A stretch of DNA of 64,000 nucleotides from contig NZ_CP011509.1 of assembly GCF_001027285.1 (NCBI RefSeq), forward strand, positions 10,316,501 through 10,380,500. Reading direction: 5' to 3'. Under the pieces are notes generated by a model. It saw nothing but the letters and a program-made list of their open reading frames with translations, ran no database searches and was not told the origin of the DNA. Origin of the DNA: Archangium gephyra. GTDB lineage: Bacteria > Myxococcota > Myxococcia > Myxococcales > Myxococcaceae. Positions 26,579 to 35,243 of this stretch are shown piece after piece (the first letter of the stretch is position 1; every line of letters starts with the position of its first letter). The position numbers and the translations under genes were made by a program.

Positions 26579-29302
26579 CTACAGGGACTGGGCAATCGTC
26601 TGCCGGTTGAGGATGCGCGGCGTGATGAAGATGAGCAGTTCCTGACGATCGTCACGCTCGCGGAAGTTCTTGAACAGCAGCCCGAGCACCGGAATCTTCG
26701 AGAGGAACGGCACCGAGTTGCTCTGGGTGCTGCCACGGCGCACGTAGATGCCGCCGATGACGGTGGTGTCGCCGTCCTTCACCAGCACCTGGGTGTTGGC
26801 CTCCTTGCGCTGGATGGCGGGCTGGCCGTTGGCACCCGTCTGCGAAGGATCCGGCTGGTTGTTGGCCGCGTTGATGGTCAGCATGATGCTGCCATCCTGG
26901 GTGACGTGGGGCGTCACTTCGAGCGACAGACGCGCTTCGACGAAGGTGGTGTTGGCACCGGACGCGGACACCTGGCTGAACGGGATGGACACACCCTGGC
27001 TGATGCGGGCGGTGTTGTTGTCCAGCGTCGTCACCTTGGGCGCGGAGATGGTCTTCACGACACCCTCGTTCTCCGCCGCCGACAGGCGCAGGTTGAGGGC
27101 CAGCGCACCACCGGCCGAGCCGAAGACGAAGCCCAGCGCACCACCGGAGCCCAGACCGGCGCCCACCGGCAGGTTGACGGCGAAGTTGGGGATGTCGGAG
27201 ACGCCCGGCGAGGAGCCTTCGATACCGCCCGTCACCACGGCGGTGTTGGGGAAGATGAGGCCGGTGGCGTTGCCCGTGGCGGGCGCGGCCGAGGCCTGAC
27301 CACCCCACTGCACACCCAGTTCGCGGCTGAACGAGGTGTTGGCCTCGACGATGCGGCTCTCGATGAGCACCTGCGGCGTCTGCGTATCCAGGTTGCGGAC
27401 CAGCGCCCGCGCCTTCTCCACGTTGGCACGCACGTCCTTGACGATGAGCACGTTGGTGCGCAGGTCCACCGTCACCGTGCCACGCTCGCTCAGCACGTCC
27501 CGGACGCGGCCGGACATGTCGTTGGCCGTCGCGTAGTTCACCGGGATGAGGTTCACCAGCAGCTCCTCCTGGGCCACGAGCGACTTCTTGCGCTCCTGGC
27601 GCAGCTTGGCCTCCTCCTCCAGCGTCTTGAGCGGGGCCACGCGCACGATGTTGCCGATCTCCTCCTTGCCCAGCGACTTGGTGCGCAGGACGAGATCCAA
27701 CGCCTGATCCCAGGGCACATTGCGCAGGCGGATGGTCACCTTGCCGTTGACGTCATCGGCCACGACGATGTTCTTCTTGGAGATCTCCGCGATGACGCGC
27801 AGCAGGTTCTGGATGTCGATGTCCTTGAACTCGAAGGACACCTTCTTGCCGCGGTAGCGGGCCTGCTGGGGCGCGCCCTCGGAGGCGTAGGTGGGCGCCT
27901 CGGCGGTGAAGCCGGCGGTGCGCTGGGTGACCGTCACCTGCTCCGTCTTCACGCCCTTGACGCTCAGCCGCCAGGACAGGCCACCGGCCACCTGGCTCAC
28001 GTTCTCCTCGATGGCGCCGTCCGCGGCCACCACCACGCGCACCCGGTTGCCCTCGCCGGGCACCGCGAAGGCGCTGATCATCTTCACCGGCGTCTCCAGC
28101 GCGCTGGTGTCCAGGCTGCGCTCCAGGCGGCGCGGCAGACGGGCGTTCTCGATGGACAGCACCGCGCTGCGCGGATCCGGCCGTTCCACCTTCCAGGCCA
28201 CCGCGCCCGACAGCTTCAGGTTCACCCGGCCACCGGACTCGTTCTCGTCGAAGGTCAGGTCCTTCACCTCCACGGCGGCCAGCTGGGCCTCCACGGGCTT
28301 GACGCGCACGGGCTCGTTCTCCGCCACGACCTTCTCGGGCGTGTCCACGGGCGCGGAGGGCTTGCGGGCCACCTTGCCACCGAGCACCACCTCCAGGCCG
28401 CGGCCGGTGCGCTCCACCTCGTAGCCGGGCATCTGCCCGCGCACGTCGAGCACCAGCCGGACCTTGTCCGAGTGGGCGCCCACGCGCACGTCCTTCAGCA
28501 GGCCCGAGCGGACGCGCGGGGCGCGCGCCGACAGGCCCACGCCGTACACGTCCACCGCGAGCCGGGGAGGATCCGCCAGCTCCAGCACCTCGTAGCGGGC
28601 GACCTCGCCGTCCGCGCGGATGCTCAGGGTGTCACGGGCGAAGGACAGGCTGGTGATGCGGCGGGCCGGGTGGGCCACCTCGCGCTCATCCGCCTCGGCC
28701 GCCACCACGTTCTCGGGCAGCGCGGCGGACTTCTTCTCCTGCGGCTCGGCCGCGGCCGGCTGCGGCGCGGGGGCCACCTCCGGAGCGGGCGTGACGCTGG
28801 CCACGACGGCGGCGGGCTTCGGCTCGGCCGGCGTCACCGGCTCGGCCTTCGCCTCGGGCGCCTTGGCCTCGGCCACCTTCGTGTCGGCCACCGCGCCGTC
28901 CACGGAGATGATGACCTTGTTGCCGTCCGCGCGCACGTCGTACTGCGCGGCCTGGTGCAGGGCCACCAGCACCCGGCCCACGCTCGCGCGCTCGTCCGAG
29001 AACTGGGAGGCCACCACTCCGGCCACCGGTCCCTGTCCGTTGTGGTGTCCCTTGATGCCCGTGGCGTCCGCCGACGAGAGGTCCACCACCAGCCGCTCCG
29101 GCCCACTGAGCCGGAAGACGGTGAAGGTAGGAGCCCGTGTGCCGGCCACCACCACCTGGGCGCCCGAACCCGTCTGCACGACCTTCAGGTCGCGCAACGT
29201 ATTGAGCTCGGCGGCCTCGGCCCCGACACCCACGATGGCAACCGCCAGGGCGGCCACCACGCTCATCAACTTGCCCCTCGTCACAGCGCTCTCCTCGAGC
29301 AT
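26579..29302 (-). CDS. pilQ: Type IV pilus outer-membrane secretin PilQ
   Basis: 907 aa from ATG 29302; GTG 29284, preceded by GAGGAG at 6 nt, gives 901 aa and is equally possible. After a signal peptide (VVAALAVAIVGVGAEAAE) come AMIN-type domains (VVVAGTRAPTFTVFRLSGPE; VRLVLDVRGQMPGYEVER), then a secretin N0/N1 region (VSFEFKDIDIQNLLRVIAEI) and the secretin channel domain, ending near RQELLIFITPRILNRQ. PilQ forms the outer-membrane ring through which the pilus passes. The gene is last in the pilM-N-O-P-Q run. The pilP stop lies 73 nt upstream of the ATG. Confidence 0.96.
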   Translation of the reverse strand: MLEESAVTRGKLMSVVAALAVAIVGVGAEAAELNTLRDLKVVQTGSGAQVVVAGTRAPTFTVFRLSGPERLVVDLSSADATGIKGHHNGQGPVAGVVASQFSDERASVGRVLVALHQAAQYDVRADGNKVIISVDGAVADTKVAEAKAPEAKAEPVTPAEPKPAAVVASVTPAPEVAPAPQPAAAEPQEKKSAALPENVVAAEADEREVAHPARRITSLSFARDTLSIRADGEVARYEVLELADPPRLAVDVYGVGLSARAPRVRSGLLKDVRVGAHSDKVRLVLDVRGQMPGYEVERTGRGLEVVLGGKVARKPSAPVDTPEKVVAENEPVRVKPVEAQLAAVEVKDLTFDENESGGRVNLKLSGAVAWKVERPDPRSAVLSIENARLPRRLERSLDTSALETPVKMISAFAVPGEGNRVRVVVAADGAIEENVSQVAGGLSWRLSVKGVKTEQVTVTQRTAGFTAEAPTYASEGAPQQARYRGKKVSFEFKDIDIQNLLRVIAEISKKNIVVADDVNGKVTIRLRNVPWDQALDLVLRTKSLGKEEIGNIVRVAPLKTLEEEAKLRQERKKSLVAQEELLVNLIPVNYATANDMSGRVRDVLSERGTVTVDLRTNVLIVKDVRANVEKARALVRNLDTQTPQVLIESRIVEANTSFSRELGVQWGGQASAAPATGNATGLIFPNTAVVTGGIEGSSPGVSDIPNFAVNLPVGAGLGSGGALGFVFGSAGGALALNLRLSAAENEGVVKTISAPKVTTLDNNTARISQGVSIPFSQVSASGANTTFVEARLSLEVTPHVTQDGSIMLTINAANNQPDPSQTGANGQPAIQRKEANTQVLVKDGDTTVIGGIYVRRGSTQSNSVPFLSKIPVLGLLFKNFRERDDRQELLIFITPRILNRQTIAQSL

Positions 29303-29375
29303 GCTTCCCCTCAACAAGTTGCAATGGGCCCCGGGCACCAGGGACTGACTCCCCGGCTCCCAGGTCACCGGGCCA

Positions 29376-29954
29376 CTACGGCTCCCAGTTCTTGCCCGTC
29401 ATCAGGTCGTAGGCGGGGTCCACCCGGCCATCCTGCTGCTTCAGCTCCAGCTTCACCGGGTTGTAGACCACCCGGTCCGCCGTGGTGGTCGTCTCCGTGA
29501 CGATGACCTCCTCACGGAGGATCTGCGTCACCTTGCCACCCTGGCGGCCCATCCGGGTGTTGCGGCGCACGATGTGGCCGCGGCCCATGGGATCTTCCAC
29601 CATGGCCATCGGGTTGGCGTCACCGGTGACCACCGCCACCAGCTTGAGCTGATCGATGTCCCACTGGCACAGCGGCTCGGTGCAGGACGTCACCTGGGCA
29701 CCGGGCTGCGGATTCTCGCGCACAATGTCTTCGATGGGACTGCGGAACGGATCCCGCCGGCCCATGGGGTTGTAGCTGTAGACGTAGCCAGGCGCGGCCA
29801 CCACCGCCGTCGTCGTCGCCGCGGCCTTGTCCTTCTGGGCCTCGGCCTTCGGCTTGGACGCGGCCGCGGCAGGCGGCGGCGCTTCCTCCTCGCCGCAACC
29901 GGCGAGCGCGAGGGCCAGTGCCCCCGAAATCAACATGGAGTGGAACGTCTTCAT
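29376..29954 (-). CDS. pilP: Type IV pilus inner-membrane lipoprotein PilP
   Basis: 192 aa from the ATG at 29954, which has GGGGA 7 nt upstream. The signal peptide ends in lipobox LAGC (ALALALAGC). A flexible Ala/Pro/Lys linker is followed by PilP marks: RDPFRSPIEDIV, LKLVAVVTGDANPMAMVEDP and GHIVRRNTRMG. PilP links the PilN/PilO dimer to the secretin PilQ. It lies between pilO and pilQ in the standard order. The frame is open upstream of 29954 but only this start gives the lipoprotein signal. Confidence 0.95.
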   Translation of the reverse strand: MKTFHSMLISGALALALAGCGEEEAPPPAAAASKPKAEAQKDKAAATTTAVVAAPGYVYSYNPMGRRDPFRSPIEDIVRENPQPGAQVTSCTEPLCQWDIDQLKLVAVVTGDANPMAMVEDPMGRGHIVRRNTRMGRQGGKVTQILREEVIVTETTTTADRVVYNPVKLELKQQDGRVDPAYDLMTGKNWEP

Positions 29955-30001
29955 CCGCGGGTCCCCTTGTCGCCCCATTTCCAGGACCGATCAAGTTTCT
30001 G

Positions 30002-30609
30002 CTACTTCTTCTTGGTTTTGGTCTCGGCCGACTTCGTCGTGTTGACGAAGCGGAAGGTGGTGGCGAGGAAGGAACTGTTGAGCATCACCTTCTCGTTCTT
30101 CACCTTGGCGCCATCGAGCTTGATGTTGTTGACGTTGACGATGCGCCGCATGGTCGAGACCTCCTGCAGGAACATGGCGATCTCATGGTAGTTGCCGCTC
30201 ACCACCACCTTGATGGGGATGCGAGCGAAGAAGTCACCACCGCCCACCGTCTCCGGACCCGGCTCCACGCGGGCGATCTCCAGCCCGGACTTCTTGCCGA
30301 TATCGTTGATCTGCGCGAGCAGCTCCTCGATGTCCTTGTTCTCGGGCAGTTCGGTGAGGGCCTCGGCGAGCCGCTGCTCCAGCACGTCCATCTCGCGCCG
30401 GCGCTCGTTGAGGTTCTGGGCGATCTCGCTCTTCTCGGCCAGCTCCAGGTCCAGCTTGCGCTGCTCGGCCTGCTGCCGCTCCATCTCCACTTCCAACGGC
30501 TGGATGCCGAAGAAGAAGTTGGCGGCCGTCAGCAGCACCACCAGGGCCGCCAGTCCGCCGAAGCGGACGGCGGGGGGGCCTTCGCGAGCCTCTCGAGGTA
30601 TTTGTCCAT
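30002..30609 (-). CDS. pilO: Type IV pilus alignment protein PilO, frameshifted as sequenced
   Basis: The ATG at 30609 starts MDKYLERLAKAP and then runs into a run of seven C on the coding strand (G run at 30572-30578). In that frame a stop follows soon after. Family sequence resumes one frame away, as AVRFGGLAALVVLLTAANFF (membrane helix), coiled coil EKSEIAQNLNERRREMDVL and the PilO core LEIARVEPGPE. The span is 608 nt, one base short of whole codons. With eight C the frame would read KAPPAVRFGG, as expected. The rejoined protein has 202 aa. PilO forms the inner-membrane PilN-PilO dimer of the alignment complex. It may be a base-calling error in a homopolymer, a mutation or slippage-dependent expression. 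Confidence 0.9.
30572..30578 (-). repeat. Homopolymer of seven C (coding strand) at the pilO frame break
   Basis: Seven G on the plus strand, so C7 in the pilO coding strand. The pilO frame is restored if the tract has eight C (or five). Homopolymers of this kind are common sites of sequencing error and of polymerase slippage. Compare the pilO entry. Confidence 0.7.
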
Positions 30610-30623
30610 GGCTCCAGGTCCTC

Positions 30624-31298
30624 TCAGATGGCGTAGTTGGCGGTGAGGGAGATGTCGAAGACCACCGTGGACACCTCATTGGCCTTGGCCGCGCCCTGCT
30701 GGGTGCTCTTCAACTCCACGTTGGAGAAGAAGGACTTGATGTCCGTCACGGGGAACTCCTCGATGGCGGCCTCGGCCGCCACCAGCTCCACGCGGGACGT
30801 CTTGGCCTCGCGGCGCTGCTCCACCAGGCGGCCAATGCCCTTGGGCGTCCACACCATGCCGTTGAGGTTGCGCATCAGCTCGGCCACGTCGTCGTGGCTG
30901 ACGGCGGACCCGGCCAGCTTCACGTTGCCGCGCTCCTCGTTGAAGGTGCGCAGCCACACCTTCTTGGGCAGCGCGGTGGACAGCGCGTCCAGCATGCGCA
31001 CCGGGCCCGAGCGGCCGCGGCGAAGCTCGTCCAGCACGGCGAGCTTCTTCTCCACCTCGGTCTTGCGGGTGTTGATGTTCTTCACCTCGCCGATCGTCTT
31101 GTCGAGATCGGCGATGCGGCGCTTGGTGTTGGCCAGGCCCTCGGCCTGCTTCTCCACCACGCCGTTGCGGTCGGCGTACCACATGTAGTTGCCCACGCAG
31201 GCGCCCACGAGCACGAACACCAGGAGCGCCAGGACTTGGCGGCCCGCGTTCGGCCTGACTTTGGCCCGGACTGGCAGCAGGTTGATACGAATCATCAT
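30624..31298 (-). CDS. pilN: Type IV pilus inner-membrane protein PilN
   Basis: 224 aa. It begins MMIRINLLPVRAKVRPNAGR. The INLLP motif is the conserved PilN peptide that binds PilM. A membrane helix (VLALLVFVLVGACVGNYMW) and a periplasmic coiled coil follow. A carboxy region has VWLRTFNEERGNVKLAGSA, the usual PilN/PilO core fold. It pairs with PilO in the alignment complex. A second ATG at 31295 is an alternative start. The pilM stop lies 45 nt upstream; pilO starts 14 nt after its stop. Confidence 0.95.
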   Translation of the reverse strand: MMIRINLLPVRAKVRPNAGRQVLALLVFVLVGACVGNYMWYADRNGVVEKQAEGLANTKRRIADLDKTIGEVKNINTRKTEVEKKLAVLDELRRGRSGPVRMLDALSTALPKKVWLRTFNEERGNVKLAGSAVSHDDVAELMRNLNGMVWTPKGIGRLVEQRREAKTSRVELVAAEAAIEEFPVTDIKSFFSNVELKSTQQGAAKANEVSTVVFDISLTANYAI

Positions 31299-31343
31299 GT
31301 GCGTCGGTCCTTCGAATTCGGAGACGAAGAAGCTGCAGGGAGA

Positions 31344-32426
31344 TCAGCCGAGCTTGTCGCCAGGCTTGCGCAATGCCAGACCCACGGCCACCGCGGCCAT
31401 CGGCGCCACCTCCATGATGAAGGCGGGGTCGAACTTGCGGTTGTCCACGTCGATCTTCCGGAACGGGTTGAGGATCTCCACCGGCACGCCCACGCGCGTC
31501 TCGATGGTCTTGAACAGCGCCGGAATCTTGGCGGTTCCACCGGAGAGGTAGACCTTGGTGAAGTTGGCATCCACGGCGGTGCCCGCGTAGAAGTCCAGCG
31601 AGCGCTGGATTTCACCGGCCACCTGCTCGGCCACGCCCAGCAGCACCCGCTCCACTTCCTGGGGAACCACGGCGTCCGAGTCCCCGCGCGTGCCACCGAT
31701 CTTCAGCGCCTCGGCCTCCTCGTAGGAGACGTTGAGCTGCTTCTGGATCTCCTCGGTGAACTGGTTGCCACCGATGGTGACGTCACGGGTGAAGACGGTG
31801 ATGCCGTTGGAGATGATGTTGATGTTCACCACCGAGGCGCCCGCGTTGATGAGCACCACCGTCTCCTTGTCGGGGACGTCGTAGTTGGAGGCGAACATGT
31901 TCTGGACGGCGAAGGCATCCACGTCCACCACCACCGGCTGCAGCCCCGACTCGGAGACCACGGTGGTGTAGTCGTTGATCATGTCCTTCTTGGCCGCGAC
32001 CAGCAGCACGTCCATCTGGCCGGTGGCGTCATTGCCGCCCGCGTCCAGGATCTGCGTGTCGATGTTCACGTCCTTCACGTCGAAGGGGATGTACTGCTCC
32101 GCCTCCCACTGGATGCTCTCCTCGAGCTCCTCCTGGCTCATCCGGGGCATCTGGATCTTCTTGATGATGACCGAGTGGCCGGAGACGCCGATGGCGACCT
32201 CCTTGTTCTTGATCTTCAGCTCGGTCATCAACTCCTGCAGCGCCTGGACGATGGCGGTGGAGTTCATGAGCGCGCCGTCGACGATGGCCTCGGGAGGCAG
32301 CGGCTTCATGCCGAAGCTCTGCAAGGCGTAGCTCACCTGGCCGCGCTTGCGCTGCTCCTTGAGGAGGATCATCTTCACCGAGGTCGATCCGATATCGAGA
32401 CCGAGAGCCAGCTTTCCCTTCGCCAT
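31344..32426 (-). CDS. pilM: Type IV pilus cytoplasmic actin-like protein PilM
   Basis: 360 aa from the ATG at 32426; a GGAG lies 10 nt upstream. The frame is open 190 nt further up without a start that fits the family. The ATPase fold motifs are LGLDIGSTSVKMILLK at the N-terminus, the SHS2-type stretch QMPRMSQEELEESIQWEAEQ, VLINAGASVVNINIISNG and VYLSGGTAKIPAL. Family knowledge: PilM binds ATP, docks the PilN N-terminal peptide and links the cytoplasmic motors to the periplasmic ring. It is the first gene of the pilM-N-O-P-Q run. The pilR2 stop lies 214 bp upstream; a clear promoter was not found there. Confidence 0.96.
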   Translation of the reverse strand: MAKGKLALGLDIGSTSVKMILLKEQRKRGQVSYALQSFGMKPLPPEAIVDGALMNSTAIVQALQELMTELKIKNKEVAIGVSGHSVIIKKIQMPRMSQEELEESIQWEAEQYIPFDVKDVNIDTQILDAGGNDATGQMDVLLVAAKKDMINDYTTVVSESGLQPVVVDVDAFAVQNMFASNYDVPDKETVVLINAGASVVNINIISNGITVFTRDVTIGGNQFTEEIQKQLNVSYEEAEALKIGGTRGDSDAVVPQEVERVLLGVAEQVAGEIQRSLDFYAGTAVDANFTKVYLSGGTAKIPALFKTIETRVGVPVEILNPFRKIDVDNRKFDPAFIMEVAPMAAVAVGLALRKPGDKLG

Positions 32427-32640
32427 ACAGTCGTCGCTCCTGAGGGGCCGCCAGCGTAGCACCGGCTCGCGAGCCCTCCTAAAAAGTGCTCCGGGCCTGC
32501 CAGCGCAGCAGGCGGCCAATCTGTCCCCCGGAATCCCACGGCGGTGCACCCACGCCGCTCTTGTAGGGCCGATTTTCAGGCTTCGGGCGCGTTCCGTCAA
32601 ATCGCCCCGTTCCACGCTCCGTCCTCTACCCGGCAGCCAG

Positions 32641-34056
32641 TCAGCCTCGCTCCCCCTCGGCGTCCGCGTCGATTCCGTACTCCTTGATTTTGTACAGCAG
32701 GGCCCGATGACTGATCTCCAGGACCTCGGCGGCGCGGGTGCGGTTGCCCCGGGTGCGGCGCAGGGCGGCGCGGATGTAGGACTCCTCGAGGTCGCGAATG
32801 GCCTGTTTGAGGGACAGGTTGGCCTCGGACGAGGGGCGCGTGGGGGTGAGCGCGGGCGTGCTGGCGGGAGCGGGGGTGGACCAGAGCCGCTCTGGCAGGT
32901 TCTCCGGGAGGATCAGCTCTCCCTCGGCCAGCAGGACGGCCCGCTCCATCGCGTTCTCCAGCTCGCGCACGTTGCCGGGCCAGGCGTAGGAGGCCAGGAG
33001 GGCCTCGGCCTCGGGGCTGAAGCCGCGCACGGGGGGCTCGCGGTTGAGCTCGCGGTTGAAGCGCAGGAGGAAGGAGCGCGCCAGCAGGAGGATGTCCGAG
33101 TGGCGCTCGCGCAGCGGGGGCACGCGCACGTTCACCACGTTGAGGCGGTAGTAGAGGTCCTCGCGGAACTCGCCCCGCTCCACCAGCCGGCCCAGGTCAC
33201 GCAGCGTGGCGGCCAGGACCCGCACGTCCACCTTCTCCGCGCGATTCTCCCCCACCGGGCGCAGCTCGCCCTCCTGTAGCACGCGCAACAGCTTCACCTG
33301 GGCGGGCGGAGGCAGCTCCCCCACCTCGTCGAGGAAGAGCGTGCCCCCGTCGGCCTCGCTGAAGAGGCCGCGCCGGGCGGTGCGCGCGTCGGTGAAGGCG
33401 CCCCGGGCATGGCCGAAGAGCTCGCTCTCGATGAGGCCCGCGGGGATGGCGCCGCAGTTCACGGCGACGAAGGGCATGGCGGCCCGGGGAGAGCGCGCAT
33501 GCAGCGCCCGGGCGATGAGCTCCTTGCCTGTCCCACTCTCGCCGGTGATGAGGACGGTGGTGCCCACGGGCGCGAGCCGCTCCACCTGCCGCATCACCAC
33601 GCGCATGGGCTCGCTCTCGCCGAGGATGCCCTCGCCGGGCGAGACGCCGCCGGAGGCCTGCAGGCGCCGGTTCTCCCGCAGCAGCCGCTCACGCTCCTCC
33701 GCCTTGCGCAGGACGAAGACGATCTCCTCGGGCTTGAAGGGCTTGCGCACGTAGTCGTACGCGCCGGCCCCCACCGCCTCGAGCGCCTGCTCCTGCGAGC
33801 CGTAGGCGCTCATCACCACCACCGTCAGCCCCGGGTGCTCGGCGAGCGCCTGGCGCAGCACGGACAGGCCGTCGCGCCTGGGCATGCGCACGTCACACAG
33901 GAGCACGTCATAGCCGCGCGCGGACAGCTCCCGCAGCGCCTCCTCTCCATCGGCCACGGCGCGCACCTCGTAGCCCAGCCCGGAGAGCACCAGGGTGAGC
34001 ACGTGGCGGACGGAGGGCTCGTCGTCGGCGACGAGGATGCTGCGGAAGAGGGCCAT
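32641..34056 (-). CDS. Sigma-54-dependent response regulator, second PilR (PilR2-like)
   Basis: 471 aa. Receiver domain with Asp55 in LLCDVRMPRRDG, a central AAA+ domain with Walker A GESGTGKELIA and Walker B GGTLFLDEV, and a C-terminal Fis-type helix (RNRTRAAEVLEISHRALLYK). The sigma-54-contact loop reads GAFTDA instead of the usual GAFTGA. It follows the PilS2-like kinase with 49 bp between them, as in the M. xanthus pilS2-pilR2 pair. The start ATG at 34056 has GGAAGG 4 nt upstream. The target promoter is unknown; pilM lies next downstream. Confidence 0.85.
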   Translation of the reverse strand: MALFRSILVADDEPSVRHVLTLVLSGLGYEVRAVADGEEALRELSARGYDVLLCDVRMPRRDGLSVLRQALAEHPGLTVVVMSAYGSQEQALEAVGAGAYDYVRKPFKPEEIVFVLRKAEERERLLRENRRLQASGGVSPGEGILGESEPMRVVMRQVERLAPVGTTVLITGESGTGKELIARALHARSPRAAMPFVAVNCGAIPAGLIESELFGHARGAFTDARTARRGLFSEADGGTLFLDEVGELPPPAQVKLLRVLQEGELRPVGENRAEKVDVRVLAATLRDLGRLVERGEFREDLYYRLNVVNVRVPPLRERHSDILLLARSFLLRFNRELNREPPVRGFSPEAEALLASYAWPGNVRELENAMERAVLLAEGELILPENLPERLWSTPAPASTPALTPTRPSSEANLSLKQAIRDLEESYIRAALRRTRGNRTRAAEVLEISHRALLYKIKEYGIDADAEGERG

Positions 34057-34105
34057 GAGACCTTCCAGAAGTAGCCCACTCCGGGGTGCGCGGCCAGATT
34101 CCGCC

Positions 34106-35227
34106 TCAGCTGGCTGGCAGCCGGACGGAGAAGCGAGCACCCCCTCCCGGCACGTTCTCCGCCGTGAGCCTTCCCCCCATGCCCTCCGTCAGGTGCAGCG
34201 AGACGGCCAATCCCAGTCCCGTGCCCTGGCCGGGCTCCTTGGTGGTGAAGAAGGGCTCGAAGAGGCGCGGCATCACCTCCGCCGCGATGCCGGGCCCCGT
34301 GTCCTCCACCACCAGCACCACCTCCCCTCCCTCACTCCGGGTGGTGAGCCGCACGAGCCCCTGCCCTCCCATGGCCTGCACCGCGTTGAGCAACAGGTTG
34401 ATGACGATCTGGGACAGCGGGCCCGAGTCCGCGTTCGCGAGCAGTCCGGGCGCGAGGGCGAGCTCCAGCCGCACCTGCGAGAAATCCCGGCCCACCTTCA
34501 CCAGCTGCACGCACGTCTCCACCACGTGCCCCACCTCCACCGGCCCCAGCCGCTCGCGCGCGGGACGGCCGATCTCCAGCAGGCCCCGGACGATGCCGTC
34601 GATGCGCTGCACCTCATGATCGATGCGGCCGAGATACTCCTGCACCTCGGGATCCTTCACGCGGGCCCCGGCCAGCGAGAGGTAGCCGAGGATGCCCGCC
34701 AGCGGGTTGCCCACCTCATGGGCCACGCCCGCGGCGAGCCGGCCCACGGTGGCCAGCCGCTCCGCCGAGACGAGCTCCGTCTGCGCCTGGGCCAGGCGCG
34801 CGTTGGCGGCCCGCAGCGCCTCCACCTGCCGTCGCGTGGTCTCCTGCTCCTCCTGGAGCGCCACCGCCATCCGCGACAGCGCCCGCTGGATGCGCGAGAG
34901 CAGCGGCCCCGGGCTCTCCGGCACCGAGACGTCCAGCTCCAGCCAGCCGAGCTGCTCCACCACCACCTCGGTCCGCCGCAGCGGCCGGCCCACCATGAAG
35001 TCCAGCACTCCGTACGCCACGACGGTGAGCAACACCAGGTCCAGCACCAGGAGGAAGGGCAGCGAGCCCAGCGTCCGCGACAGCACCGCCGCCTCCGACG
35101 CGCCGTGCACCGGGCCGTGTCGCGCCACCTCCAGCAGCGCCAGCAGCGGCCGCTGCAGGGTGAGCCAGGTGAAGCCCGTGCCCACCACGCTGAGCAGGAA
35201 GGCGACGCTGGCGATCCGCCACTTCAT
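34106..35227 (-). CDS. Membrane histidine kinase, second PilS (PilS2-like)
   Basis: 373 aa. Two membrane helices (about residues 5-27 and 54-80) flank a short extracytoplasmic loop. A HAMP-like linker (VVEQLGWLELDVSVPE) and coiled coil lead to the HisKA box GRLAAGVAHEVGNPLAGILG, with the phospho-His in AHEVGNP. The HATPase domain shows INLLLNAVQAMG (N box), VEDTGPGI (G1), FEPFFTTKEPGQGTGLGLAV (F and G2). It is the likely partner of the response regulator downstream. The signal sensed is unknown. Confidence 0.88.
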   Translation of the reverse strand: MKWRIASVAFLLSVVGTGFTWLTLQRPLLALLEVARHGPVHGASEAAVLSRTLGSLPFLLVLDLVLLTVVAYGVLDFMVGRPLRRTEVVVEQLGWLELDVSVPESPGPLLSRIQRALSRMAVALQEEQETTRRQVEALRAANARLAQAQTELVSAERLATVGRLAAGVAHEVGNPLAGILGYLSLAGARVKDPEVQEYLGRIDHEVQRIDGIVRGLLEIGRPARERLGPVEVGHVVETCVQLVKVGRDFSQVRLELALAPGLLANADSGPLSQIVINLLLNAVQAMGGQGLVRLTTRSEGGEVVLVVEDTGPGIAAEVMPRLFEPFFTTKEPGQGTGLGLAVSLHLTEGMGGRLTAENVPGGGARFSVRLPAS

Positions 35228-35243
35228 CCGCGTCCGCCCTCCC

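Noticed and set aside
26567-29500. Plus-strand open frame (977 codons) over pilQ
   Set aside because: Antisense shadow; pilQ is secure on the minus strand.
32487-32502. Sigma-54-like GG-N10-GC (TGGCAGGCCCGGAGCA) upstream of pilM
   Set aside because: Spacing fits, but the -12 half is poor and such matches are frequent by chance in GC-rich DNA.
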